Assembly: GCA_002049455.2 (NCBI GenBank)
Contig: KV918787.1
Location: forward strand, 372,001-436,000
DNA from: Porphyra umbilicalis
Lineage: Eukaryota; Rhodophyta; Bangiophyceae; Bangiales; Bangiaceae
DNA: 64,000 nucleotides
Direction: 5' to 3'
The position numbers and the translations under genes were made by a program. A model generated the notes under the pieces. The model had not been told where the DNA came from. It saw nothing but the letters and a program-made list of their open reading frames with translations, and searched no databases. Shown here one piece after another: positions 49,901-58,952 of the stretch. Position 1 is the stretch's first letter. Each line of letters starts with the position of its first letter.

Positions 49901-52441
49901 CCCGGCACTGCGGGAGTGCTGGCCAAACACCTGCGCGTCGTGGGGCGCCCCCGACACTCGCGCCACGCCGCGACGCATGTTGTCCCATGCCTCGCCAATG
50001 GCGCCCATAACGCCGGCCGGCTGATTGAGCGCATCCATATCATGGTCGACCGGGTTCATCCCGCCACCGCCCCGCGAACCCGTGGACATGCCCGGATACT
50101 GCTCGTCGTTGTCGTCCCAGTCGTCGTCATCGTCGCCGCCGCCGCCACCACCGCCCTGCGAGCCGACGTGGCCCTTCTCCGCGCGCTGCGGCGACCGACC
50201 GCCGCCGCCCCGCCCGCGGGGCGACGCCTGCCCGACGTTTGACAAGAAGAGTGGGCTATCGTCCGACATGAACGATGCGTCCCCCCGCGCGCCCCCCGTC
50301 GCCCCCATGCCCGTGCTGTGTTGCCGCCCCGCTCGGGATGCGATGCTGTTGCGGCGCGGGATGTCCAACGAAATTTGGGACGTGCGGTCGCCCCAACCTG
50401 CCCCACCCCCGAGGCTTCCATGCCCGAGCGGTACACCGCCGCCAAACGCAGCCGCCCCGCGCCCGTCGCGCCGGTCCCGATCCCTCCCCTGGCCGCCACC
50501 CGCCGGCTGTGGCGAGGCTGACGCAAAGCGGGTCGTGTGCTTGCGATCCATGTCCGCGGCCTCGTCCCGCTCGGCCGCGATGCTCACCCGCCGGTTGAGG
50601 TTGTGGAGGTCGAGGCTCCGCCGCATATCCCCGGGCACCGCGCCGCGCATGTCCATCGATGCCCGCACATAGTCGTCGACAGAGGACGCGTCGAGCCACG
50701 CGGCAGGCAACACATTGTCCCGCACGTACGACCAGCGGGTGGCTTTGCTGCCCCCGTCAATGGCTAGCGAGTCGAGGATGGCGAGGGACTTTTGGGTCAT
50801 GAGCGACCGCGCACGGGCGAGGAAGGTCGCTCGCGTCACATCCGCTTCCGCCAACCCCAGGAGCTTGAGCGCGGGCGCCACCGCCAAGCCATTGACGAGC
50901 AGAGATAGGGCGACAATGCCCGTCGTCCACAGCACGACGCGGGAGCGCACGGCTGACGGCAGCTCCACGGCTTCCGCAACCTCGAGCGCAAGGATCAAAC
51001 TCACCGCCCCACGGAGACCCGACAGTCCGACAAAAATCGAGTGGCGGGGCGTAAACCACTTCTGGCGGAGGGAGAGCAGCGGGTGGAAGAGCGCGAGAAA
51101 CACAAACCGCAGCAGTTGGAGAAAAAGGAACCACACAAAGATGTAGAGGTAGTCGCGCCACTCGTGCTGCGAGCCAGAGCAGGACCAGGTGAACGCGGTG
51201 ACGAGCAGCCCTGCGTAGACAAACACAATGGTGTTGGCCACCCACGCAATGTACTCCCATAGGTGGTGTAGCGGGTCTCGCACCGACGGGGAGATGAGTG
51301 GCCGCGCATAGGCCGACAGCAGCAGCCCCGACGCGACGTTGCAGATGACGCCCGACACGGTCGCCGGAACCTGTGCCGTCCAAAAGCCGAGGAAGGCAGT
51401 GACGACGAGCACCGACGTTTCAACCTCAAACGCCTCGTAGACGAGCGACAGGATCAGCAGGGCGGCGAGGCCAAAGGCCAGCCCCATGGCGACGCCGCCC
51501 AGCGACAAGCGGAGGACGCGCACAACAATCTGCAGCGGCGACTCAACGTCCCCGTCCACGGCGCCGACCGCCTTGGCGTTGGCAAAGAAAGCCTCCCACA
51601 ACACAAACGCGCTGCCGTCGTTGAGGAGGGACTCCCCCTCAATGAGGACGTTGAGCAGCTCAGACGCGCCCGCCGACTTGAGCGTGGCCGTGACGGAGAT
51701 GGGGTCCGTCGCGGAGAGCATCGCCCCAAACATCAGCGCCGACCACCAGGACGGCCCCCAAAACCGCGTCCGCAGCACGTGCAGCTGGAAGGCGGCAACG
51801 ACAAACACTTGGAGGATGACCACGACAAACGAGAGCGTCACAATCGGCACGAGGAGGCGCTTAAAGACGTGCCACTCGGTCGCGTAGGCGGCCTCAAAGA
51901 TGAGCGGCGCGAGGAAGACAAAGAAAAAGATGGTCGGCGGGTTGAGGTGCACCCACTGCCGCAGGGAGCGGGTGAGCATACCGAGGCCCGTGGCGCAGCC
52001 GACGGCGCCGAGGATCGCCCCCATAATCAGCAGCAGCAGCGTGTAGGGGAGGCGGAGCAGCGGCACCAGCGGCTGCGCAATGATGCCAAACAGCAGCGCC
52101 AGCAGCGGGAAGATGAGGATGGTCAGCTGCGCGCGGCACGCATGGTCCTGGCAGGGGGGGGCGACGGGGGAGAGGAGGCAGTTCTTGGGGTTGGGCGGCT
52201 GGTCGCACAGGTCGACGTGGGCGTGCTCGCCGCCATGCGCGCCGGACCCGCCATGTTCCCCGCCGCCGCCGTGCGTGTCGCCGACGCCGCCCGGGATAAC
52301 GATGCCACCGGGGACAGCAACGGGCCCGCCAGTGTGCTGTCCAGACGCCGGGGCGGTGGCGGCCAGGAGCAGCAGCAGCAGCACGGTCGCGACGCGGGCG
52401 GCGGGCGGCAGGCAGCGGCCGCTGCGGCCGAGGCGGGCCAT
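46949..52441 (-). CDS. SOS1/NhaP-type Na+/H+ antiporter (CPA1)
   Basis: Predicted 1830 residues. A signal-like N terminus (VATVLLLLLLAATAPASG) is followed by a His/Gly-rich lumenal or extracellular segment. About 110-540 is a CPA1 transport domain of 11-12 membrane helices, with the signature FGAMLSATDPISVTATLKS (about residue 240) and LNVLIEGESLLNDGSAFVLW; the TDP and ND Asp residues are the expected ion-binding sites. FVGLSGLRGAVSLILALEVAE near 480 is the second family signature. A cytosolic tail of more than 1200 residues follows, with a helical region and an apparent cyclic-nucleotide-binding-like fold split in two: REVLRKSPFFAQISDTTFDR to FLFVCRGALRVGSASLL (about 1130-1190) and YCGPSAMIAVEDI to ATVFWLPVDALRNV (about 1540-1600), separated by a His- and Ser/Gly-repeat insertion. 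The layout matches plant SOS1 plasma-membrane exchangers. Single exon; start at 52441 (GCCATGG). Confidence 0.93.
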   Translation of the reverse strand: MARLGRSGRCLPPAARVATVLLLLLLAATAPASGQHTGGPVAVPGGIVIPGGVGDTHGGGGEHGGSGAHGGEHAHVDLCDQPPNPKNCLLSPVAPPCQDHACRAQLTILIFPLLALLFGIIAQPLVPLLRLPYTLLLLIMGAILGAVGCATGLGMLTRSLRQWVHLNPPTIFFFVFLAPLIFEAAYATEWHVFKRLLVPIVTLSFVVVILQVFVVAAFQLHVLRTRFWGPSWWSALMFGAMLSATDPISVTATLKSAGASELLNVLIEGESLLNDGSAFVLWEAFFANAKAVGAVDGDVESPLQIVVRVLRLSLGGVAMGLAFGLAALLILSLVYEAFEVETSVLVVTAFLGFWTAQVPATVSGVICNVASGLLLSAYARPLISPSVRDPLHHLWEYIAWVANTIVFVYAGLLVTAFTWSCSGSQHEWRDYLYIFVWFLFLQLLRFVFLALFHPLLSLRQKWFTPRHSIFVGLSGLRGAVSLILALEVAEAVELPSAVRSRVVLWTTGIVALSLLVNGLAVAPALKLLGLAEADVTRATFLARARSLMTQKSLAILDSLAIDGGSKATRWSYVRDNVLPAAWLDASSVDDYVRASMDMRGAVPGDMRRSLDLHNLNRRVSIAAERDEAADMDRKHTTRFASASPQPAGGGQGRDRDRRDGRGAAAFGGGVPLGHGSLGGGAGWGDRTSQISLDIPRRNSIASRAGRQHSTGMGATGGARGDASFMSDDSPLFLSNVGQASPRGRGGGGRSPQRAEKGHVGSQGGGGGGGDDDDDWDDNDEQYPGMSTGSRGGGGMNPVDHDMDALNQPAGVMGAIGEAWDNMRRGVARVSGAPHDAQVFGQHSRSAGRVRNWGRHGSGGSARSSLDKQPVSPLGALSPQRPFRPQSRQPAERTLSGVFREVQRIHDSRRYRDVGSELDREVRRRVLMEMLTCVRSNCNVSVVDFAALVALSEDLLHALDANEERRPYDLFEFLGRPFVGKFAMLHKAAACVQGLFGRSSIESSIAVTSVVVTAATEVLKEAWLTESPHVLAEVEHLYDSAVTFLSRLETMDAYLFSCVQTDSTIRLVFAKQEQCLAELRAGGAIDAAEFKQLASELSAVRQRYFLVIDRLRRPSRHQSAREVLRKSPFFAQISDTTFDRFVASPGRFEELAVGDVVDQRGGAFLFVCRGALRVGSASLLAHRRTQQLTNSLTRAGIPLEAQSSFIENTHAGEDAETAARHAGVMPRVSGHHRHHHHHHRGDEGRSPHGRHVHHHHRSESGDRGGGSGGSGGSGGHSGSRGSRGGSRGGSGGGSGGRGGSGGSNGNRGSGGSNGSRGSDGIGIGSPRGQPPVARRGSGDGPSSAPARALRRNISGSSSGQSPPVSRLGSDGFTSSSEEEGPRSQAARRTDPLTALDGPGAELPDEIDGIPRGTGDTRGNRDDNRSDSSYSYSTGSESFSDGSRSAGGVDYAAAEAAVRAFDDGADDHDLDARFEPFSPVQRDMPVPTSAAYARRYSLAGRTDFSTQLPMEDDAPVELGGRALGGRASLQLSTGAAIHYCLPRAHLYCGPSAMIAVEDIDPTSPRGRLLQSQATAQSAALQFCACETAGEATVFWLPVDALRNVCREVPAVRNEVSRAVARLLVLDGLVDVPPYALSHTSESVAASVTFGDNHFGPAGGGPGSMAAGGDLVARATHTLSQLPYMTMATVPPEGLTVSGPGVLLVGSVRVTAVDTTGWAGVSLSHTLDAPALLPPGALILDRMDEDREGDDDDDFSGGLDFDDGDMGQPRRRAPRRRFHRLAPVTPEVLVDVSETVEEVAAARLNRWTGPSVTVDANGRFGAFPHVDYNTIPI

Positions 52442-54111
52442 CGTGGCGGCCTGCCGGCGGCAACGGAACCAGAAAAAGTCGAGAGACAATCAACGACGGT
52501 CGAATCTCGACAGAGGTGGCTGGCAGGGGGGGGGGGAAGAGCGAAGGGGGCCGCAATGGCCTCGGCGTGCCGCTCGTCCCGACGCACCAGCGTCTGCGGA
52601 CAGAGACGGCAGCCACCGCCGCTGCTCGATGTCCCCCCTGGTGGTCGTCCGCGGCCACCGCGGGCGAGCCCCAAGTACCCCCCGCCCGTCGCGCCAGCCC
52701 GCCACCCGCCCCGTGGGCCGCCCCGCTGCCGCCCTGCCCCGTCTCTGCGTTCCTCTACCCCCCACCTGTGGCTGTGGGCCATCGGCAGAGGTCGTGCGCC
52801 CGCAGAGGGCGTGTGTTACATCCACATGGCGCCGACCACAGACGCGCCCAACCGGCGTGCGGCCCGCCGTGTGTGGTCGTGAGCCACCGCCGCCGTCCGA
52901 TGCGTTGATCTCCATTCCCATCCCATAGCGCGGACCGAGGCGGCGAGGCTGCGGCGCACCGCCCGTCGCGTCAGGCGCCCAATGCGTCCGTCGGCTATGG
53001 GAAGGGGCGGCAGCCCAATGGGGGCCCCGCAACGGCAGCACGGCAAGCGCCGTTCAGTGAACTGGTGGCGCCATGCCCAAGGGTTCTCACCAGCACAGGA
53101 GGGCGAGGGGAGGTCGGAGGCGTTGTTGAGGGCCGAGATGAGGATGAATGGTCGTACGGCCGAGGCCCGCGCCGCGGCTCGGCTCGGGCTGTGGTCCGGC
53201 GCGGCGAGCAAGAGGCGCGGCAGGGTGGCCCGCGTGTTCTGTGGTGGTCAACTCTGGTGCCTTCGAGCGAGGATGAGTCTTGTGGTGGTGAGTGCGGCTA
53301 GCCATGGGAGGTCCGAGACTGGCCCGGTGCTGCTCCGCGGCACCGTTTCCACTTTTTTTTTTTCAATCACACACACGGGATCTCCCCAAAGGCTCATCTG
53401 TACAAACTACGGACGCAATGCGGTAAATCCAGAGAATCCAACAATTTGTTGAAATACTGTACGATTGGAAACTGCGTGTGCGTCTTTGCTTCTCTACCCG
53501 ACCACCACGCGCCCACAGCCGTGGATTCCATCTGGATGGCTGTCCGACCCACCGGCGATGGGCGATGGCTCACGCGACGGGTGTGCTGCAGTAGCTGTTG
53601 CCGAGCGCCCCTGTGCCCGATCTGCAGCGTCGGCGTTTCAAACGGCGCGTCAGGGGTGTGCCTTGCGTGTCCAACCCCGACATCAGGTCAGCAGGATGCT
53701 ACAGTAGCAGGATGCTGACCCCACGCCCCCCCGCCCCCCCCTCGCATGCGCCGCCTCACGCCGCCGCGAGCCCCACTCCCGCGGGGCGCGCGGCGGCCGT
53801 CGGCGTACTGTACTGAGCGCGCCCGCTGCCCCGCCTCGTCGCGCAAGCGACTGCCCCCCCGTGCGCGGCCGCGCTGACCCCGGCGCCTCGACCGGGGGCG
53901 GCGCGTCCACCGCGCCAGCGTCGGACGCGCACCCGACGGGCGACTCTTGCCGCCGGGGGGGGATGGGGTCAGCGCGCAGTGGGCGGCGGCGGGGGGTGTT
54001 TTCCCCCGCGCGCCCCCGCCGCCCACCGCGGCGCCGTGTGATGGTGTTGCGGGGCCGCGTGAGTGCCGTGGCGGCCGCTTGGCGGCCGTGCAGCCGCGCG
54101 GGGGGGACGGG
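52442..54111. other. Divergent promoter/intergenic region
   Basis: Lies between the divergent exchanger (-) and the copper monooxygenase gene (+). A T-rich tract at 53353-53362 and a locally AT-richer segment (53360-53470) interrupt GC-rich sequence. No gene supported. Confidence 0.4.
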
Positions 54112-54117
54112 TATAAA
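54112..54117 (+). promoter_or_regulatory. TATA box of the DOMON/monooxygenase/Hint gene
   Basis: TATAAA within GACGGGTATAAAGGTGG, in an otherwise very GC-rich region, 189 bp upstream of the chosen start codon. Position and context fit a core promoter with transcription starting near 54140. Confidence 0.6.
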
Positions 54118-54305
54118 GGTGGCGGTCGAGGGTGTCAGGAGGGGATCCGCGGGGACGCGCCCACGTCGTTCGTCGCCGGTGACACACGCGTCCAGCCGCG
54201 CCGCGCGGGGCCCGCGCCGACGAGCGCGACCGCGCGCGCGTGCCGCAGCGGCCCATTGCTTCCCACCGTCCCGGTGCCCCCCCGCGCGGCGCCCCACGCG
54301 GCGCC

Positions 54306-54356
54306 ATGGCCGGGCGGACCGCCCGCGCGTGGCCACCCCTGCTCGTTGTTGCGGCG

Positions 54357-54391
<35 letters not shown>

Positions 54392-57300
54392 GGCGGCCGC
54401 GTCGGCCGCCGCCCTGCGGCGCACCTACGCGTCGTCGACGGCCCTCGACGGCGCCACGGCGGCGCTGCACTGGACGCTCCGCCGCGACTCGATCGACGTT
54501 GCCCTCGTCGTCACCGCCGCGGCGGTCGTCACGCCCGCCGCGGGCGCCCTGTGGGTCGGCTTGGGGATTGGGGACCCCCAGGCGGGTGGCATGGCCGGCG
54601 CGGACATTGTGACGGCCGAGTTTGGGGGCGCCGCCGGCGGGGGGGCGACCAACTGCACGCTCGTCGACCGCCACGTGCCGATGGCCGCCCACCCCCTCGG
54701 CTCGGCCGTCGGCGGCGCCGCCGTCTTCCCCGCCCCCGACGATTGTCCGACCAAGGCGTCGTGGGCGCTCGCCGCCTGCGCCGTCGACGTCGGGGCGGGC
54801 ACCCTCACGTTTGAGGCGAGCCGCTCTCTCGCCGCCCCCGACGGCGCCCAAGACCGCCCGATCGTGGCCGGCCGCAACACCCTCCTCTACGCCTATGGCG
54901 ACGGGTTTTCCTACCACGGCCCCGCGCGGCGGGCCGTCGCCGTCGACCTGTCCGCGACCGGAGCGGCGGCGGTCGTGTCGGGGGGCTTGGCGGCGACGGG
55001 GGACCTCCCCCCGGACGCGGACGGGGCCGTGACGCTGACCATGCCCAACTACACGGTCGCGGCGGTGGGGACGGATTACGGGTGTGCGGCGTTTGAGGTG
55101 CCGCCGCCGCCCCCCGGGGGGGCCCCCCAAATGATCGCCGCCGAGGCGCTCGTCGACCGGTCGTCGGCGGGGGGGCGGCTCGTGCACCACCTCGTGCTGC
55201 TCCTCTGCCGCAAGGCGCCCGGCTTTGACGCGTGGAAGGCGGGGCGCTCGTGTCGCAGTGTGCCAAACTTTTGTGGACCCGAGTCGGTGTTTGGGTGCGT
55301 CGGGCGGCCGGCTTGGTGGGGGGGGGGGGGGGCGGGGGGGCGCGTCGTTGCCGCGTGCGTGCCTGGCCCGGCGACTTGTGTGAGGGGAGGCGGCGAGTGG
55401 CGCGGTGGGGCAGGCACCCGCGTGACGCGGCCACCTCGGGTGACCGTGTGTACTGACTCTTGGCGTCTCTCTCCCATCCTCCCTCCGTTCCCCCTTGTGC
55501 TCTGGCGCGCACGTGGCAGGTGGGGCATTGGCGGCGAGCCGCTCATCCTCCCCGACGTGGCGGGCTTCCCCCTCGCCGGAGAGCAGCGCTTCTTCCTGCT
55601 ACAAGTGCACTATGACAACCCGACGGCGGCGGCGGGCATTGTCGACACCACCGCCGTGCGGTTACACACGACCAGCAAGCCGCGGGCACAGGACAGCGGC
55701 GCCCTCTGGTTGGGCAACATTGGCATCACCATTGGGGACGAGCGCGTGGCGAGCCGCAACTACACGTACACGTGCCCGAGTGAGTGTACGTCGCAGTTGG
55801 CGGGGCCCGTGACGGTCTTTGCCTCGGTACGTTGCGGACGCTGTCGCTGCCGTGTTTTTTTTTTTTTCTCGAATGGTTCACGCTGTCGCCACTGGCTTGA
55901 CTTTTTGTCGTCTGCTGCACGCATCGACTGACACGGTGGTGCCTGCTCCTCTCCTCTCCAACTGTTTCCGTCTGCCACCCACTTGTTGTGTCTGCCGTTC
56001 CGTCCACGGATGCTGCATGCGCACTACACGGCGACGCAGATGTGGACCAACGTGTACCGCAACGGCACCTTCCTCCGCACCATTGAGGGCGTCAAGCACT
56101 GGTCCAACGACCACCAACGCCCGACGCTGTTTGCGCCCTTTGCGCTGCTCCCGGGCGACCGGCTGACGCTGTCTGCCGAGTTCAACGTCGACAAGGTCGT
56201 GGCGTCGGGCCGCCCCGCCCCCGCCTGGGGCTTTGGCACCGCCGACGAGATGCTCATCACGACGCTCTTTGTGCACCCCCGCCCGCGGCGCGTCGGGCCC
56301 GCCGCCGCGCCGGGCGACACGATTGCGAGCTGCGGGGGGCTCCACCGCGCGCGCCTCGGGGGGGACGTAACCGTCTGCGCGGGGCGCGTCGAGGCGGCAG
56401 ACAACCCGGCGGCCAACATCCTCGGCGTCGACCTCTTTCCCGTGTCGGCGCGGGCGGTGGCGGACGAGGCGGGGTGGGCCGACCCGTTCAACGAGCCGAC
56501 GAGTTGCGGTCGTGGGGCGGGCGCCGGCGCCGGCGGCGCGCCGACGGCGACGCCGGCCGACGGGGGCGCCAACAACGACGGCGACGATGATGACAATGAC
56601 GACGACCGGCCGGCGTGCTTCCCCGCCGCCGCCACGGTCGTGCGCCGCCGCCGCGACGGCGGCGGCGGCGGCGTGGCCACGGTGCGCGTCGACGCGCTGG
56701 CGCTCGGGGACGAGGTGCTGGCGGCGGGCGGCGCCTTCTCCCCCGTGTACCTGTTTAGCCACGCAGACGCGGCGGCGGTGGCGCCCTTTGTGCGCCTCAC
56801 CGCCGTGGCCGCCGCCGCGACGGCGCGCGCGGACGGCCCCGACGGGGCCGCGCCGCACGCGTCGCGGGCGGCTCGCCCCCGGCGGCTCCTCGTCAGCGCC
56901 GGCCACCTGCTGCCAGCCGCCCGCCGCGGCGCCGCCGCCCGCACCCCGACGCTCACGCGCGCGGGCGCCATTGCGGTCGGCGACGCCCTCACCGCCGCCG
57001 ACGGGTCTGCCCTAACCGTCACGGCCGTCGAGCGGCGGGTGCGCGCGCGGGGCTTGTACCACCCCCACACGCTGGCGGGCACGCTCGTCGTCGACGGGGT
57101 GGTGGCCACGGACCGCACGACGGCGGTGGGGGGGGGGTGGCGGCGGTGCTCCTCGGCCCCGTGCGCGCGGCGTACGGGGCGGGGTGGACGGCGCCGGGGC
57201 GGGTGGCCAGCCGCGCGCTCGCCGCCGGCGCGCCGGCCGCGGCGCGGGCGGTGGCGGCGGTGGGGGGGGCGGCGCGGGCGGGCGCGGCGGTCGTCGCCGC

Positions 57301-57427
57301 GGTGGCGGGGGGCGGGCGGGCGTCGGTCTGTGGGGGAGGTGCCGCGCGCGTGCGGAGGGGGTCCTTGCCGAGCGGCCGCGCGCCGCTCGGCTGGTGTGCG
57401 TCGCCCGAGTGTCGGGTTGTGCCATAG
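54306..57427 (+). CDS. Secreted DOMON - Cu(II) monooxygenase - Hint fusion protein
   Basis: Model: exon 1 54306-55294; intron 55295-55519 (GTGCGT...GGCAG, 225 nt); exon 2 55520-55826; intron from 55827 (GTACGT) to about 56009; exon 3 from 56010. The first junction rebuilds VFGWGIGGEPLILPD, a family block. Signal peptide: Ala-rich segment after MAGRTARAWPPLLVVAAT. Residues about 35-180: DOMON. About 220-540: type II ascorbate-dependent Cu monooxygenase (dopamine beta-hydroxylase type) with RLVHHLVLLLC (His294/295), LLQVHYDNP (third CuH ligand), MLHAHY (about 433-438, CuM His-x-His) and TADEML (Met ligand, about 513). An Asp-rich linker precedes a Hedgehog-type Hint domain from Cys635 (ACFPAAATV, VRVDALALGDEVL, VYLFSHAD, LLVSAGHLLPA, AIAVGDALT, GLYHPHTLAGTLVVDGVVAT). 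Near 57126 a G10 run shifts frame by one; the other frame continues with VAAVLLGPVRAAYG to the stop at 57427. Probably extracellular; possibly self-cleaving before Cys635. Confidence 0.88.
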
Positions 57428-58261
57428 AGGTCGGCACTCAAAAATCACCATGAGGCGTGTCGCCTTGCCCCCCGCGCGCCGCGTGGGGCACGCCACGCCG
57501 CTTGGCGGGCGCCCCGTGGGGGGATTGCCCCCCCGAGCGTGGGGGTGCTCCCTCAAACAACGCCGCGCGTCGGGCGCCGCTGCCCGCCAAGGTGGGCAGA
57601 GGGGACGCGCGCGGAACCCCGGTGCGGGCGGCGACTTGACGCCAGCAACACGACAGCGACAGGGGGTGCCCGCGGCGCGACGCAATGACGCGGCGTGGCG
57701 CGCGCGGGGCGGGGACGACGCGGGACGCGGGGGTGACGGGGCCGCCCGTCCTCGTCGGCATTGCGCCAAAAAAAGGGGAAAAAAACCGCACGAAAATTCG
57801 CATGCGACGATGCCGCTGCTGGTGCCGCCACCGACAGCCGCGCACGACCGCCTCGTGCGTCCCCGTGTGCGCCTCGTCAGACGCGTCTCGCGACACGTCT
57901 CGATGACGGGGGGGGGGGTGTCCCGAAGGCGGTGACCATCATGGTCACCGCATGATGCCGTTTTTGCCAGGCGCGGCGGGGGTCGTGGCAGGACGTCGCC
58001 CGAGCCCCGAGGCACCGCCGGCAGCGGCGAGGGTGTCCCCACCGCGGCGCCGCTTCCGCGCCGATCAAAGGGACGTCTGTGGGTGCCGCACTTGCGAGGT
58101 GTCCCTCCCTCCACGCATACCCATTTCAGCTCTGCCACCCCCCCACCCCCCCCCCCCTCCCAAATCCATTCCGCACCTTTGCTCTTCCCCTGGTGTTGCG
58201 TGCGCCTGCCGCCTCCTCCTGTAGCAGTCGGCCATGGCCCCCCCACTGACTGGGGGAGTGC
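57428..58261. other. 3' flank/intergenic region
   Basis: GC-rich and without a gene. It contains a 23-bp perfect palindrome at 57929-57951 (listed separately) and a pyrimidine-rich tract at 58130-58170 just before the LRR-like fragment. Confidence 0.4.
57929..57951. repeat. Perfect 11-bp inverted repeat
   Basis: Arms GCGGTGACCAT and ATGGTCACCGC around a single C. The symmetry is exact. It could be a dimeric regulator site or a hairpin in an RNA; it follows the monooxygenase-Hint gene by about 500 bp. Confidence 0.8.
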
Positions 58262-58744
58262 ATGCGTGACGCGCCGACCTTGGTGGCGCTCACCTCCTTT
58301 GTTTGTTCGCGCGACGTGTCGGCGGCGGACGTGGTGGCGCTCGCCGCCCGGACCCCGGCGCTCGAGGTGCTGTCGGTCGACGTGTCACAGTTGCTCCCGA
58401 TTCATGTGCGGCGGGGGCTGCCCCCTGCGTCGACATTTCCGCGCCTCCGCACCTTCCGGCGCATCAAGCCGGCCGAGGCCTGCCTGACCGGCCCCCGCGA
58501 TAGGGCGGAGGGCGACGGAGCGGCCGGGGTGGGCGCTCTGCTGGAAGGCCGCCGACTGCGCGTCACGGGAACGATGGCCTGGCTGATGGACCCGTGGGAG
58601 CCCCCTTTTTGTGGGATAGTTCCTGTTGCCCGCGCCTGGTCTGCCCACTGTTTTTGCGGCCGGGGTCATGATGAAACCATTCTTGTTGTTTTCATGGCAG
58701 CGGATAATACGTTTTGTCCTTCGCCCAAAAAGAGGGCATTGTGA
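58262..58744 (+). pseudogene. LRR/F-box-like protein fragment
   Basis: A 160-residue frame starting MRDAPTLVALTSFVC. VVALAARTPALEVLSVDV, then FPRLRTFRRI and LEGRRLRVTG, look like one or two degenerate leucine-rich repeats of the kind that follow an F-box in large paralogous families. No F-box is visible, and the last 60 residues (after about 58560) do not look coding and lose the GC-rich codon pattern. Probably a truncated copy of an F-box/LRR family gene; it may also be a small expressed protein. Codon bias in the first 300 nt resembles real genes. Confidence 0.35.
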
Positions 58745-58952
58745 ATGTCTAGACCATCGGTCAGAGCTCAATCAGTCCGCGATCGCCTCCACCGTACAGT
58801 GAGTTATCGGTGGAAGATCGGTGGTAATTTCTCCAGGCAATCGCAGTTTTCATAATGTACCCGCCTTGACGACCTGTAAACGCCGGTCATTTCAGAAAAC
58901 ATCTTGTGGTCGGCGATCTTATAGCGAGAGCATTCTTCAAATTATAAATCGG

